This document shows, piece by piece, positions 36,598-49,100 of a stretch of DNA of 64,000 nt. Numbering within the stretch: the first letter of the stretch is position 1; the number at the start of each line of letters is the position of its first letter. This DNA is from Morella rubra (Eukaryota > Streptophyta > Magnoliopsida > Fagales > Myricaceae): assembly GCA_003952965.2 (NCBI GenBank), contig RXIC02000071.1, forward strand, positions 62,001-126,000, in the 5' to 3' direction. Position numbers and translations under genes: made by a program. The notes beneath the pieces are model-generated. The model saw only the letters and a program-made list of their open reading frames with translations, was not told where the DNA came from and ran no database searches.

Positions 36598-37648
36598 ATT
36601 CCCATCTTCTAAAATCCTTATCTAATTTGTCCGTTCATATTGCTTTCACAGTATTTGAAACGTGTCCTACTTTCCCCTTCGTTGTCCGTGACACGGCTGG
36701 TAGTTCGTTCTAGACTTTTTAAAATAAAAAAATTTATTGAGTTTTTTAAAATTAAATAAAACCAAACGGTATTTAATATATTTAAATATCGCACAAATTT
36801 ACGGGAAAATTCCAATTACTCCAATCGTAATATCCTTTCTAAGACAGTTCCTGGAGGGTAGTGTTTTGCTATCGTAAAATATCCTTTCTAATTTTTTATG
36901 AATTATAAACTGATCAGCACGGACTTCTTATTTGTTTCGTCAAAGGGTTCGCATCTTCTGTGGGACTAAATCCTTTAGGGTTCTTTTACGCATACTCGCA
37001 TGCATCACGTGTCAAAGTTGCGAATGTATTTTCCCAAAGTCAAATCCGTTTTGATTTCTTCAATCTTTGTTCGAGTGGAGAGCCCCCAACACAACACCGC
37101 CGTAACTACAACCCGTTTGATTTAAGTCCAACAAAAAAAATAACGACAAGCCGTTTTATCCATAGTTTGAAGATGAATTCTTTACCATTTTAAGAAATTG
37201 GTCGGATAATCAAGAAATTGTTCTTGCTGACCAACGGCTGAAAAGGACACGTTGCTAATATCGTGCCCTCACGTAATGAACTTCTACAACCCTCACATAA
37301 AATAGAATGAAAAAAATGTCGTATATGCCAAACAATCATATGCGACAAAGAAAGGAGAAATTATTTTTCTCTCTTCCGGAATTGAAGGTAGAAAATTGCC
37401 CGAAAGAATAATTTAAAATTAGAAAAATACACGTACATTCGACCTATACCTTTCTTGTATAATCGACATTACAAAAACACACTTCCGCTTACATTGAATC
37501 AATAGAGAACTCCACACCGCGACTGTTGAACAGTTCTGACCTCTAGAGGAAGATAAATAAGGGAAAAAAGAAAATTTCTGGAAAAGTTATGCAAAGTATA
37601 TCGGGTGGTGATCTCAAAATTTTCATGAATCTCTTGTGCCAGGACCAA
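36598..37648. other. Spacer upstream of the DUF1644 gene and HBS1 3' UTR
   Basis: AT-rich, no supported gene. The end adjoining 37649 should hold the HBS1 3' UTR. Confidence 0.4.
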
Positions 37649-40600
37649 CTATTCCTGCTCCTCAATTAATCGGGTCACAACCCCAACGGCAATTGTTCTC
37701 CCTAATGCTCGTAGAAACACCCTCCCAAGAGCTCTACATCTTGAAAACTCTTCCACACAGACTGGTCCATGCAAAGCCACCTGAAATCAGAAAGGAAAAA
37801 TAGACGGAAGTTGAAACAAAGTTTGTAGCCACAATCCACACAGGCCTTGGACCAACTGACCATTAGATTGAAGTAGCATAATTTTAATCATCGTTATTCA
37901 CCTCAATTCTGCTTCGCAATAAGACAGCGAGGTGCCTTCTTTGCCACCTTGCCAGTTTTTGGATCAAGTAAGGACAATATCCTGACCACTCTTGTCCACG
38001 TGCAAAGCCACCTGAAATCAGAAAGGAAAAATAGACGGAAGTTGAAACAAAGTTTGTAGCCACAATCCACACAGGCCTTGGACCAACTGACCATTAGATT
38101 GAAGTAGCATAATTTTAATCATCGTTATTCACCTCAATAACCGCAGTCTGCTTCGCAATAAGACAGCGAGGTGCCTTCTTTGCCACCTTGCCAGTTTTTG
38201 GATCAAGTAAGGACAATATCCTGACCACTCTTGCAGCTTCCTTTGCGTGGTGTACGTGAAATTCCACCTGTTCATTCCACTCAAACGATTATGTTTATTT
38301 CCCATAGAGGAGCAACATATTGGAAAGAGAACTACATAAATATAACAGAAAAGCACACCTGGGAGCCACATTAAAATTGGAGTTGTAACATCCAAAACAT
38401 GAGGACTTTCAGTTCCAAACGTCTTGTAACGGCATGCATGGGAAAATCAGTTGGTGACATAGCACACCCCCAGCCATAACAGTCTGCTTCGCAATAAGAC
38501 AGCGAGGTGCCTTCTTTGCCACCTTGCCAGTTTTTGGATCAAGTAAGGACAATATCCTGACCACTCTTGCAGCTTCCTTTGCGTGGTGTACGTGAAATTC
38601 CACCTGTTCATTCCACTCAAACGATTATGTTTATTTCCCATAGAGGAGCAACATATTGGAAAGAGAACTACATAAATATAACAGAAAAGCACACCTGGGA
38701 GCCAATTAAAATTGGAGTTGTAACATCCAAAACAAGGACTTTCAGTTCCAAACGTCTTGTAACGGCAATGGGAAAATCAGGGTGACATAGCACACCCCCA
38801 GCCATCACAAGGTTCGCATCAATGCCCTGCAGGCTGACAGCCACATTGTCTCCGGCTCTTGCATATGCACAAGCCTGAGAATCACGTTCCAAGGACCGTA
38901 CTGAACCCACATTTCCTGATGGCATAACTAGAACCTACAATTATACCCCACATTAGAGTACTAGTCATAGAACTAGGAAAAGAAAGGACCGTGAAGAAAA
39001 TCAATTACACGGTATGCACCCATGCAACCAGATCCCATCCAACTAAACCACCAGACCTTTGTCAGTGACATACAAAGCATGCATCTGAATCCCAGATTGT
39101 CCATGCATGTACTGTCTTCAGTTACAATTTCTTAGGCCATAAGTTTTAGTAGGTGATCCACATAATCAATGTTTATTATGTTGGCGAAACCATTCTTCTT
39201 ACACTAGGATGAAATGATCAGTGTCAATTTCAAATACTACCCAATGCATACCTTTGACCCATTCCGAAGAGCTCCAGCTTCTAGTTTTCCACAGGCAGAC
39301 ACCTGCCCTAATGAGGACAACCTAATAACATCACATATAGGCATAAGTAGAGGCTTCGAGAAATCTCTCGTGGGAGGTTGGAGGGAATCAATTGCATCCA
39401 GCAAATAAGGTCCTTGACACCTGCATTCCAATGCCTTGCTCAATCTTCAATATTTGCAATATCAGTTACACATAATTCAAGTTTGTATAAGATATTCCTC
39501 ATGATGGCAACAAAGAAAGCTATTGTACAACATGACCATTTAATAACACCAAAACAGGTCCTGTTTAAAAACGTATTTTATATCAATGACTGTGCTCTAC
39601 TATCTCATTTCTAAGTTGCTAGATTTTATTGAAAACCAGAGGCATAATTGATTTAACCCAAAGGGGTCATCAAGCATTTTACTGTAGACCGGCTTCCAAT
39701 TTTCATCCCACGGAAGTTCCCTCACTTTTATCTATTTACTTTCAGTCATCTTTTCCATTTACTCAACTGATTGGGACACATGGCATGATAGCAAAATGAA
39801 TTAATGGATGAAAGGAAATACCGATACCATATCTTTCCTAGAAATGAATACTGTCTAAAGCTCAGAGTCTACTTCCCAATGGTCTGAAAAGTTATCACCA
39901 ATATAAAAGATGAAAACCTAGAAGGGCAAAAAGATTTACGACAAGGAGTTTATGGATGAAAGGAAACTCACCAGGACAGCAGACGAACATCAGACGGAGC
40001 CGCCACCAAATTTTGATTCTCCTTGGCACTCAAAGGGATCCATGAGATAGAAGAATCTCTAAAACCACAAGAATGAAGAAACATGCCAAGTTGTTGTTTA
40101 ATCAAATCAAATCGTTCCTTTGAGTAATCCACAGCATCCATTTTGTTAACTGCAACTATAACTTGATCAACACCAAAACTTCGAATAAGTTGTCCATGCT
40201 CCCGTGTTTGGCCCTTCACACTGTCCATCCCGGCTTCGAATGAACCAACCGAGGCATCTATGACAAGAATCGCAGCATCAGCTTGTGTTGCCCCAGATAT
40301 CATATTTGGAACAAAATCCTTATGGCCTGGTGAGTCAAGCACAACAACATGATACTTGGTGGAATCAAAATAAGCAACAGCCACTGTCATGGTTATTCCC
40401 CTTTCCCTTTCTTCAGCACTCTCATCCAATGCCCAAGCATAAGCAAAGGACGCCTTTCCCTGTTTGCAATACAAACACCATATGAATACAACATCAGGCC
40501 TTTAAAGCTCCACAAACAAATAGTACTGGTGGTAGTACCTGTAACTTAGACTCCTTTTCATATTTGTGCATCTCTTTTTGGGATATTCGCCCCAAAAGGT

Positions 40601-43600
40601 GTAGTAGTCTACCGGAGAGAGTGGATTTTCCAGAATCAACGTGACCAACCTATAACGACAGATTGAATGAGATGACATCACCAATATGTTTAGAAAATAT
40701 ATCAACTAAAGTTAAATGGCTGGATTTCCAGGATCATAAGACAAGGATTAATGGTCGACTTACAATTGCAAGATTCAGTTGAGTCAACGTATCTTCAGCT
40801 TGGTCAGGGAGCATCCACTTTTCAGTCTTATACTCTGCATTTGAACAAGTCACTCTGCTATGAACATTATTTGAAGACCCAGATCCAACATCCAAAGCCG
40901 TTTTGTTCAAACTATTTGTGATACTTTGTAGGTTGCTCCCACTCGTTGAACAACTACTGCTCTCATCTATGCTATCATATCTGCCTTTCAGATTCAGTGC
41001 AGGTGAGCTAACAGAGCCTTCATCACTCGCCGCCTTGTTGCCTCTACCATTCTTCGGATATTTGCCCTCGTCCCCGCTAGAATGTATACCTTTTGGCACC
41101 AATGAAGATGAAGGGTCTGAACTCTCAGCACTTGATTTTATACTAACTACACCATTCTTCTCATGGACGCTGGAGGAAACTCTTGAAGATTTCGAGTCAG
41201 TAGGGTTGACTGCAAGAAAAAAGTAGTAGATGAAAGAAGTGAATTTTTTAAACTTTGGAGATGCTATAAGGTGTTTCTAAAGAAAAATTCTAGCAATCTA
41301 GCTCAGTTACTTCGTAGAAAAATAGAGGAGTGCAAAAATGCTTAATATGCAAAATAAGATACAGTTTGCAACAGGACGCAACATAGCTTGCATCACGCAG
41401 TTTGGTCTCGGTCCAGAATCAACCAGTAAGGGGCCAACTTTTGGCCCCAAATAAACCTATTGGCCATTAGTAAAGAACCAAACCAATTCAAACCATGCAA
41501 AGGCCACAAGTGCTCTATCAGGAATTTTACCATCTGTTCGTCACAATAAGATATATGTGCTCAACAACTTGAGTACAGATGAGGTACGCAGGCCCACTTA
41601 TCTAGTAACCAAGCATTGCCCACATAATGCAAAACAGTAAACAAAGAGCAAATATGTTGCTTTACAACTCTTCCATAGACAATAGCTAGATCTTATTGCC
41701 CATGGTCTTTGAACCCATTGGCATCTCCCCCACTATAAGAAACAGGAGGAAAATGAGGCCACAGATTCTATCCCGTATATGTGCATGAGTTATATTTTCC
41801 AAGGGCAAGAAAACAAAAAGCCTTGTAGCTTCATGGTTCAGGGCTTAGGGGTGGATTCTTCGAGTGAATAATCCTCCTCCGGTGTTCTGGAATTCAATTC
41901 AAAGCAGATCAACTGGCCAAAAGAAATGTGATCACGAACTGCAATGCATCATTGCCAACGGAAAGGAAAGTAGTTTTTAAACTGGTGACCTCACCCATTT
42001 TCTTTAAAAAACTTATCACAAAATTAATCTCCAGTATGGGAAAGGATACTTCTAACATGGCAAAGGAAATGAGTTTCTCGTAATTTTGCCTCAACAGAAT
42101 TCCACACGCAAAAGGGAAGGATATTTCTATACCAATAACAAGGATTTTGAAAATTCTTTATCATTGCAGTTAAATATGCAGTGTTCTAAGCTCTTTCTGT
42201 AACCATACATCCTATCAGGAGGGGTTTTTTTCTTTTCCAACTGCACCATTAGAGACAGTCATTTGCAACCACAACAGGATACCTTTTGAATCCTTTTTGG
42301 AGCGCAATCCGTTAGAAACCAAATCATCAGGAGATGGAACATCAAACTTGAAAGGGGCTGTATCACCAACATACATAATGTTAGAATATTTCTGACACAG
42401 TACTATGTCCATCTGGAGAAACTACATATTTTTTAAATAAGACAAAGTACTGATGGACAGAAGGTATTCTCAACTAACGAAGAAATCTTCTTTTTAATTT
42501 TAAAGGTATGAATCCTGTTTCGGAACATGTGCGGACCTATATTAAGATGGTGATGGCTATGAGTATTATAAGCCTTATGAAATTCATGAAATTGTCCTTG
42601 GATATTCATATTCTTGTGGGAGTTATTGCCCTCCTCCTTCACAAACACATCATTCAGCTTTTGAAATGGTACAGCCTTTTTGGGTATCTGTTGCGGCAAT
42701 GATGCAAATAGAGACTTGGCCATTTTGGATGCTCCAGAATCTTTGCACATGCCCTCAACTGCATGAAAGAGATCTATTCTATGAAAGAACAAACTTGAAA
42801 GAAAATCTCACAAGGACACTAGAATAAGGAAGGAACCAAGATGGATACAAGATTGAGTTCAATGGAAGGTCTAGCCCAAAACCAGACCCAACAGATGCAT
42901 TTCGAATTTCCCAAAGAGCAGGGACAAAAGGGAGGAGTGTCCCCACAACACAAAGTAGATATCAGCCCAGGTAAATTCAGAAGCTTAGTTCCCACGATGA
43001 AGGATGATATAAGTTACCGGATGACAAGATGAAATTAAATACCTGTTGCCTTGTCACTCTTGGAGCGAGCAGTTGTCAAAGGATTACGAAGAACCCCACA
43101 AATATCACATGCCGTCAAACTCTCATCATTGTCATACGTGCAAATGGAGCATCGCCAAAGGACACGCTTAATAGCTTCTTGGTTTGACTGAGGTACTTTG
43201 CCTGATACAGAAAATAAACATCAGGGGATGGTATAATGGAAATGTTGTATATCAACTAAGGGTCCACATATCTGAGGGATTTATTTTCAATCAAGAACAT
43301 GAGATGTAAACCACAACTTTACAAGATAACAATCAGAACCACCCTACATTATCTGTCTTAAATGTGAATATTTTTTATGCAAGAATTGGATTTGCATCTA
43401 TATGTGTATCTGTGTAACTATCTGTGTTCTTTTTTCTTTTGTTTTAGAAGGCAACGCGGTAAGCATGTTACCAAATAAGGCAAAAAGCAAGTGGAAGAAT
43501 AGCTGAGAACATGTTAAACATCATGCAGAGTGAGCAAAATTGATCTGGTTCTACATGAAGGACTGAAAATTTTTAATCACATTACCAAGTACCGACTGTC

Positions 43601-43824
43601 TAACATTGACAATGGGCTCGATAACAGGTAATAGGAGCAACCAAAAAAGGAGACAAAAGGAAAAGATGCACCTAAATCAATTAAAAGAGAGCATTGAGTC
43701 AATACGGTTACTGACCATTATCTTCTACATCTAAATCATAATCTTCATAGTCGCCGTAGTCTTCATCATAATCAACTCCGTAGTCTTCATCATAATCAAC
43801 TCCGTAACTTACTTTACGAGGCAT
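37649..43824 (-). CDS. HBS1: HBS1-like translational GTPase, 11 exons, 761 aa
   Basis: HBS1 partners Pelota/Dom34 to rescue stalled ribosomes in no-go and nonstop decay. Exons: 43716-43824, 43043-43201, 42537-42758, 42283-42357, 40764-41209, 40539-40649, 39972-40459, 39252-39420, 38695-38934, 38133-38267, 37649-37780; the 2286 nt close in phase. The N-terminus is acidic (a GVDYDEDY repeat), then a RanBP2-type zinc finger (W52, C54, C57, C68, C71) and a disordered linker with [13 protein letters not shown]. The EF1A-like G domain has GHVDSGKS at 339-346, GITMT at 395-399, DSPGHKD at 416-422 and NKMD at 479-482. Two beta-barrel domains end [17 protein letters not shown]. The 3' part lies in duplicated DNA: extra copies of exons 9 and 10 must be skipped to give this product. 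The exon 3 donor (GTCCGC) is weak. The chosen model restores the conserved sequence without gaps. Confidence 0.88.
37771..38232 (-). repeat. Two tandem copies of a 231-bp exon 10-intron 10 unit in HBS1
   Basis: 37771-38001 and 38002-38232 are near-identical direct repeats. Each holds part of exon 10 (coding [19 protein letters not shown]), intron 10 and the first bases of exon 11 (GTGGCTTTGCA). The lower copy of exon 10 is fused to exon 11 start sequence (GTGGCTTTGCACGTGGACAA) and lacks eight bases near its donor. It is therefore a chimaeric exon that cannot code the normal protein. Confidence 0.85.
38146..38812 (-). repeat. Two tandem copies of a 336-bp exon 9-intron 9-exon 10 unit in HBS1
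   Basis: 38146-38479 and 38482-38812 share exon 9 3' sequence (TTACAAGACGTTTGGAACTG), intron 9 and most of exon 10, offset by 336 bp. The extra exon 10 (38478-38603) runs straight into a partial exon 9 copy and reaches a stop after QDVWN. That exon 9 copy carries small insertions (ATG, C, GCAT, TT) that spoil its frame. The two duplicated units overlap inside the functional exon 10, so the duplications are nested. Confidence 0.85.
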
Positions 43825-44760
43825 GACCCTAGAGAGGTAGAGAGAGAAATACAGAGATGTAAGAGACATAGAATCTACACATGCATAATGAACCGAAGCA
43901 ACCTCAATTGCAAAGACATTCGTACCTTGAGAATGTAGGACATCAAAGAATCAGTAATTTAGTGACGTCATTGGCGAAGCAAACCTTCAGCGAAGTTCAC
44001 TAAACTATAGTCCCAGCTAATACAACCTCAATTCAATATACCACAACACATGAATGATAAAAATGATAACTTGAATCGATTATTGATCGCCAGAATGTGT
44101 TGCTCTCTCTTTGTCCAAACACGAATGCAGCTGCACTCCAAACTTTTTTCACAAAAACTTTTAGTTCATTAGTAACGCTGCTGTAACCATCCTTTCATCT
44201 GCATAGAACTATTAGAATGAATAACGAATATCACGGCGTTAATTATGGGAAATAAAAGTTTCAAAAATAAAAAAGTTTAAATATAACAGCACGGAACTGC
44301 GCCTAAAACAGCAAATAACTTGAGTTCGTCGAAATAAACGGCACTAGGGGAAGAGAACCAAAATCTAACGTAGAAATAAAACTTCCGCCCATTTCCTTAT
44401 CTTTCCCCCGTTTTCCTCAGAAAACAAACGGAGAGCAGACAGCTATGGCGGAGATTGCAAAAACTAATTTAGATGGTTTCGTGGGTTCTCTGCGAAGCAA
44501 TGACCGCAAGAGAAGCAGAGAATTTTCCAACAAAATTATTCCGGCCTAGAATTGAAGAAACTAGTAACAAGGAACTTCATAAAATACCTAGGGTTTCTAC
44601 GTTTTAGGAAGCAGCGGACAAGGGAAGCGGCTAGAGCTTAACCAGGTGGGGCGGTAATGACAAGCAAGTAAACTAGATTCTTCTTCCCCCGGTTCCTCTC
44701 CTCTCTCTCCCTCTCAATCTCTTTCTTTTTGTTCGGCTTTTTACTTTTTTCTGATCTGTT
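43825..44760 (-). other. HBS1 5' leader with probable leader intron
   Basis: Just before the HBS1 ATG the minus strand has an acceptor-like CTACCTCTCTAG. A donor-like AAACCCTAGGTATTT lies at about 44588. A leader intron of roughly 0.76 kb and a leader exon from 44590 are likely. The AAACCCTAG near the donor resembles a telo-box. A 34-codon plus-strand frame beginning at 44445 (ATGGCGGAGATTGC) lies antisense within the intron and has no recognised homology. Confidence 0.45.
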
Positions 44761-46106
44761 TCTTTCTTTCTTCGCTAAACAATACTTGTTACCTTTTTTC
44801 TGTTTTTAGGGGCCATTTATAATGAGTAGTTTTGACTGTAGGCAAACGATAGTGGCTGGCACCGCTTACACAAGAAATTCTGAGTAAGAATAGTAATTGT
44901 ATATACAATATATGAATTTAACCTTATACGCACAAGAACAAAAAAAACTAATTAAATGTTGCCAAATAAGTACGGTCCAATCGAGATCACCGGATATAGA
45001 GCTTTTCTAGGTAATGCAGCTATTGATTTTATTGTAGTTATATGTTTAAAATGTATCATAAAGGACATACGTTATTTGTTATACAGTGTTGGATCATTTC
45101 AACAAACAAACAAAACTTTGAAATGGTATTCTTAATGAAAAAGTTTGAAAACTTGCAATTCTTTTCATAGTTGACGCTGGAGTTGCAGAATTGACGTTGA
45201 TTTGGCCTTAAAGATTAGGGAAATTGGCTTAGAGGTAGTTTTTATTTTTTTTATTCATTTTTGTTCGCTATCTGAAAAAAGCTCCAGAGTTTATTTTTGA
45301 TAAAGCAGGACTTCAATTTTGGCCACTTTGCCAAAATAAATCTTTCTACCCCATTTTCCGTCTATTATAAAGCTAATATTTATTATATGCTTATTTTTAA
45401 ATCTAAGTTGATGCTTGATAATGAAATTTTTTTAAAAAATCTGAATTTGTAAAAAATTTTAAAATTTTAACGTGCTTTTAATGAAAAAGTTAAAGAATAT
45501 TTGACTGTACAATAATTTTTATCAAAATTTATTAAAAAAAAGTAAGAAAGAGAATATTTGATGAATTTTTTAATAAAAAACTTAATAAAGCTGTTAAAAA
45601 TTAAAGAGAGAAAATATTTAATGTAATTATTTTAAATAAAAAAATATTGAAGTTATTATGAAAAACTGTTAGAATTTGTGTAAAATTATTGAGATTTTAA
45701 TGTTTGGTGGTAAAAATTTTCAGTTTTTGAAAAAATTTCTTAAAAAGTTAAACATATTTGCTATCCAAACATCATCTACGAAAACGTAACCATAAAAAAA
45801 AAGCTCAACGTCCAGAGAGAGATGTTAGGAGGGTGGGTTGCCGGATTCCTTCCCTCCCCTCCACCGCGCGGTTTGTTTGCAATGGTACGATAATTTTATG
45901 CAGCTGGTGAATTTTTGTATATTAACAAGTATTGTTTCTATACAGAGGCAGTGATTTGTTTTTCCCGTTACAACATTTGATTGGCGTTACAACTTCGAAG
46001 CAAAAGGCTCTTCCAAAATAAAGAATGATGTAAATATGGCATCGAAAAATATGATACTCATCTGACCGAGATGAGATTCGTATATGCAGCTAGCGAAAAG
46101 CTTTAA
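44761..46106. other. AT-rich spacer between HBS1 and ABC1K1
   Basis: No gene is seen. The interval 45405-45782 is very AT-rich with weak inverted ends (GATGCTTGATAATGAAA against the complement of TTTGCTATCCAAACATC), compatible with an old MITE. The 3' UTR of ABC1K1 should lie next to 46107. Confidence 0.4.
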
Positions 46107-49100
46107 TTACCTATCAGCTAATATCGATTCACTCCAGGAAAGCATGAGATCCCGGACAACATTTGGGAAGTCTGCAAGTCCCAGCACAAAGTTTTGAGTG
46201 CCAAACAAACAGAGAAAATCAAAAGTTGATACTCGAGTTGCATCACATCAAAAAAACTACTGAATTGATTTGTCAGGAAAGTTCGAAAAGGTTACCTCGT
46301 ACTACTTCCACAGCTACTGATGGCACATCTATCTCGCTTTCAAGCAGTCTATAAACATCCACGAGCTATAGAAGACATGCATTGAGAAATTTAGTACTCT
46401 TTGTAAACCAAAGTTTTGAGACGGAAAAGGATGAAAGTAAAATTTCAGATCTACAGACCTCCTGGATGTGAAGCTTTGAATCCTCAGTCAAAGCAAGAAG
46501 AAGCTGCCGGCGGATTCCTTCGTCAATTAAGAAAAGGCGAGCTCCATCTTTGATGGTATCCGTGAGGTCGAGTTTTCTTTTAAATTGCCAGTCTCTTGAA
46601 CCTTGCCTGTATAAAGAACGCTCAGAATCAAAGGTCCCAAACACACCCACAGAAATAAGACAGAAGAGAAGTGATCATGACAAGGTACAGACTTGGCCTT
46701 TACTTGCAACGCGGGGTTGCTGCTCATCTTGGCAACATTTTCCTTAGCAAGAACGATAAGGTTTTCAAGCCGTTTCCACTGGAATAGACCATCTTTGAAT
46801 AGAACCTAAAACAAGGGAGCAGATATAATCAAATACCAGCATTGAAGAAATTGTCCAAGTTGCAAGGCCAACTGAAATATTGAATAACGTACATGAGCAC
46901 TACCACATGGCCTAATATGAAGACAAGAAGAAAAAAGACCCTCTGTAAATATATTTTTAAGTTGCTCGCAAGATAGAAACTTATATATACACATTCTACT
47001 TCATACAAATCACCTCTAAGAAGATATACGACAAAACTGGTTACCATGACTCTCCTGAACACAGTGAAGTCTCAGAGAGCAATGAACTAACCTGTACAAG
47101 ACGCTCCCGCAGAGCAGGATTTGGGTCTGTCAGGAGGCGCTTTGCCACATATGGATAGGCAACCTAATTTGACAGATTTTCAAAAATTAATTACTTAAAA
47201 AAAAGGAAGGCATGATAACACTTAGACAGGCACCATTGCATGTAGAAAAGATAACAGCTTGCAGAATGGAAATCAGCCATAATATAGCTACAAATTTCAC
47301 ATCCACAATCGATGTCTTCAAGAAAAACAAATTAAAACAACCTCATCATTAGACTAGGCGCATACATAGATAATTGGGTGTTATAGACAAATATGCTTGC
47401 AACCTGAACTGGCCCAAAGCTGCAGTTGGCGACAACATTGACAAGGTGTAACGTATTTTAGACTTCTGAAGGTGTAACGTATTCTAAGAAACACAAGTGG
47501 CACTACGGATTAAAATAGTTTGGTCAACCTAATCAATGTATAAATACCTAAGACATAGGACCAGTGGGATAATAGAAATAAACTCCTGAGTCTTCCACAA
47601 AACTCTATTATCCTACTAAGTCTGAATAGAGAAAAATAAATAAATAACTCCTAAGCCTGATGCCAGAGTTCTGTGTTAGAACCGTAAAGTGAAAGATGAG
47701 GACCCCCACTACAAACACCCAACCTCCCTCCAAAAGGAACAAAAGATAGAAAGAAAGAGGTGGTATAAGAAATTGTTGACCGATACTCTGTTGCCCTGTT
47801 TTTTTGGAGCATATATATGCTATGCCCATTAAGCTATTACATGAAAAAAAAAGAAAAAAAAAAAAGAAGACATTCCAATAGTGGGTGATGAGCTTTTCTT
47901 CTTTTTCTCTTTTGTCAGCCACAAGGTGGAATAAGTGACTATTCAAGATTATAGTAGTAATGGCGAGTCCAAGGTTCATTCCCAATATATCATAACCTCC
48001 AAAATATGACGTACAAAAATTCAAAAGAAGATACGATTCCTAAAATAAGGAAAGCAAGAAAGCTTTACCTCCAGAAATTTAAAGTCTGGCTCTAAAGTGA
48101 AACAGATTCCCTCCTGAGTCAATAAAGAACGGATGACAAGAGAAAACCTCTCCGGGATACGGATGGGATAATTGTAAACCAACTGATTGAATTTCCCTAC
48201 AGCAAACAGAGCACGTGCATGAAGTATGCAACAAAAAATTTCTGATAAATAGATAAGCTTAATGTTATAAAATATCATTGCAAGGTATTGAAACAAAGAC
48301 AACAACCTTCAAATCGTTCAACAGGATTCTGAAAAAGCAGTGAAATATTTTTATACCGAAAGAAACGTGACATCAAACACATTTGTGCTACTATTTCCTG
48401 CCTGAAACAGGGTGATAAATTGAAGAGTCAATGTCAAAGAATGTGTTTCATAACGACCCTCACAAACACTTTTCAATTATGAAAACTAGGGTAGAGAGAT
48501 TACAAATTCCCCGAGCAAAAGTGCATCATTGACAAGTATAATAGAACAAGAAGTTTTGTATGAGACTTCTCCACTCCCTATCATTCTTTGATCAAGCACT
48601 AGGAATTTAAACTTACAAATCTTCCAACAAGACAACATTTACAGCCAAAGAGATGGAGGGAGAGGGGAGGATTACCAGTAACACTTCGAAAATTAAAATC
48701 AGAGAGTCCTTTTCCAGCAGAGTTCTGCCAAATTGCTTCTAGAGCTGGAATTATGGGAGAGACGTCAGTCCCAGGAACCAGGAAGCCAAGCCTGGTGAAA
48801 TCATTTGCCATCTCAACATAGTCCTCATTTACAGCGTGGACAACAGCATCAATCAAGATCTGCTTATTTTGCTGAAATATTGGAAGGCAATCAGCACAAT
48901 GTTCCAACAGAAAACTTCTCTGTGCAAAATGAGATTGACTAAATGATTGTAAAAATAAGGCAGAATCTTAGTCTTTAGATGATTGTTCTAGCGCATAGTT
49001 GAAGTCTACCAACTTTGTCGGTGGGCTGTGCTGTGCTTCGATAAGTGAAGCGTTGGGTGCTATGAGCAGCTTTTGGTGTTATTGTTATTCTGCCATTCAT

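Noticed and set aside
38409..38603. Alternative HBS1 terminal exon ending QDVWN
   Set aside because: It is the duplicated exon 10 running into a duplicated exon 9 fragment; using it would remove the conserved last domain.
44445..44549. Plus-strand 34-codon frame starting ATGGCGGAGATTGC
   Set aside because: Lies antisense inside the probable HBS1 leader intron, too short, no homology recognised.
45405..45782. AT-rich block as a defined transposon
   Set aside because: Weak inverted ends only, no target duplication found; left as a possible old MITE.
48302..48402. Open segment between ABC1K1 exons 8 and 9 with AG and GT borders
   Set aside because: Either possible acceptor gives an in-frame stop after exon 8, and the family joins exon 8 directly to exon 9, so it is intron.
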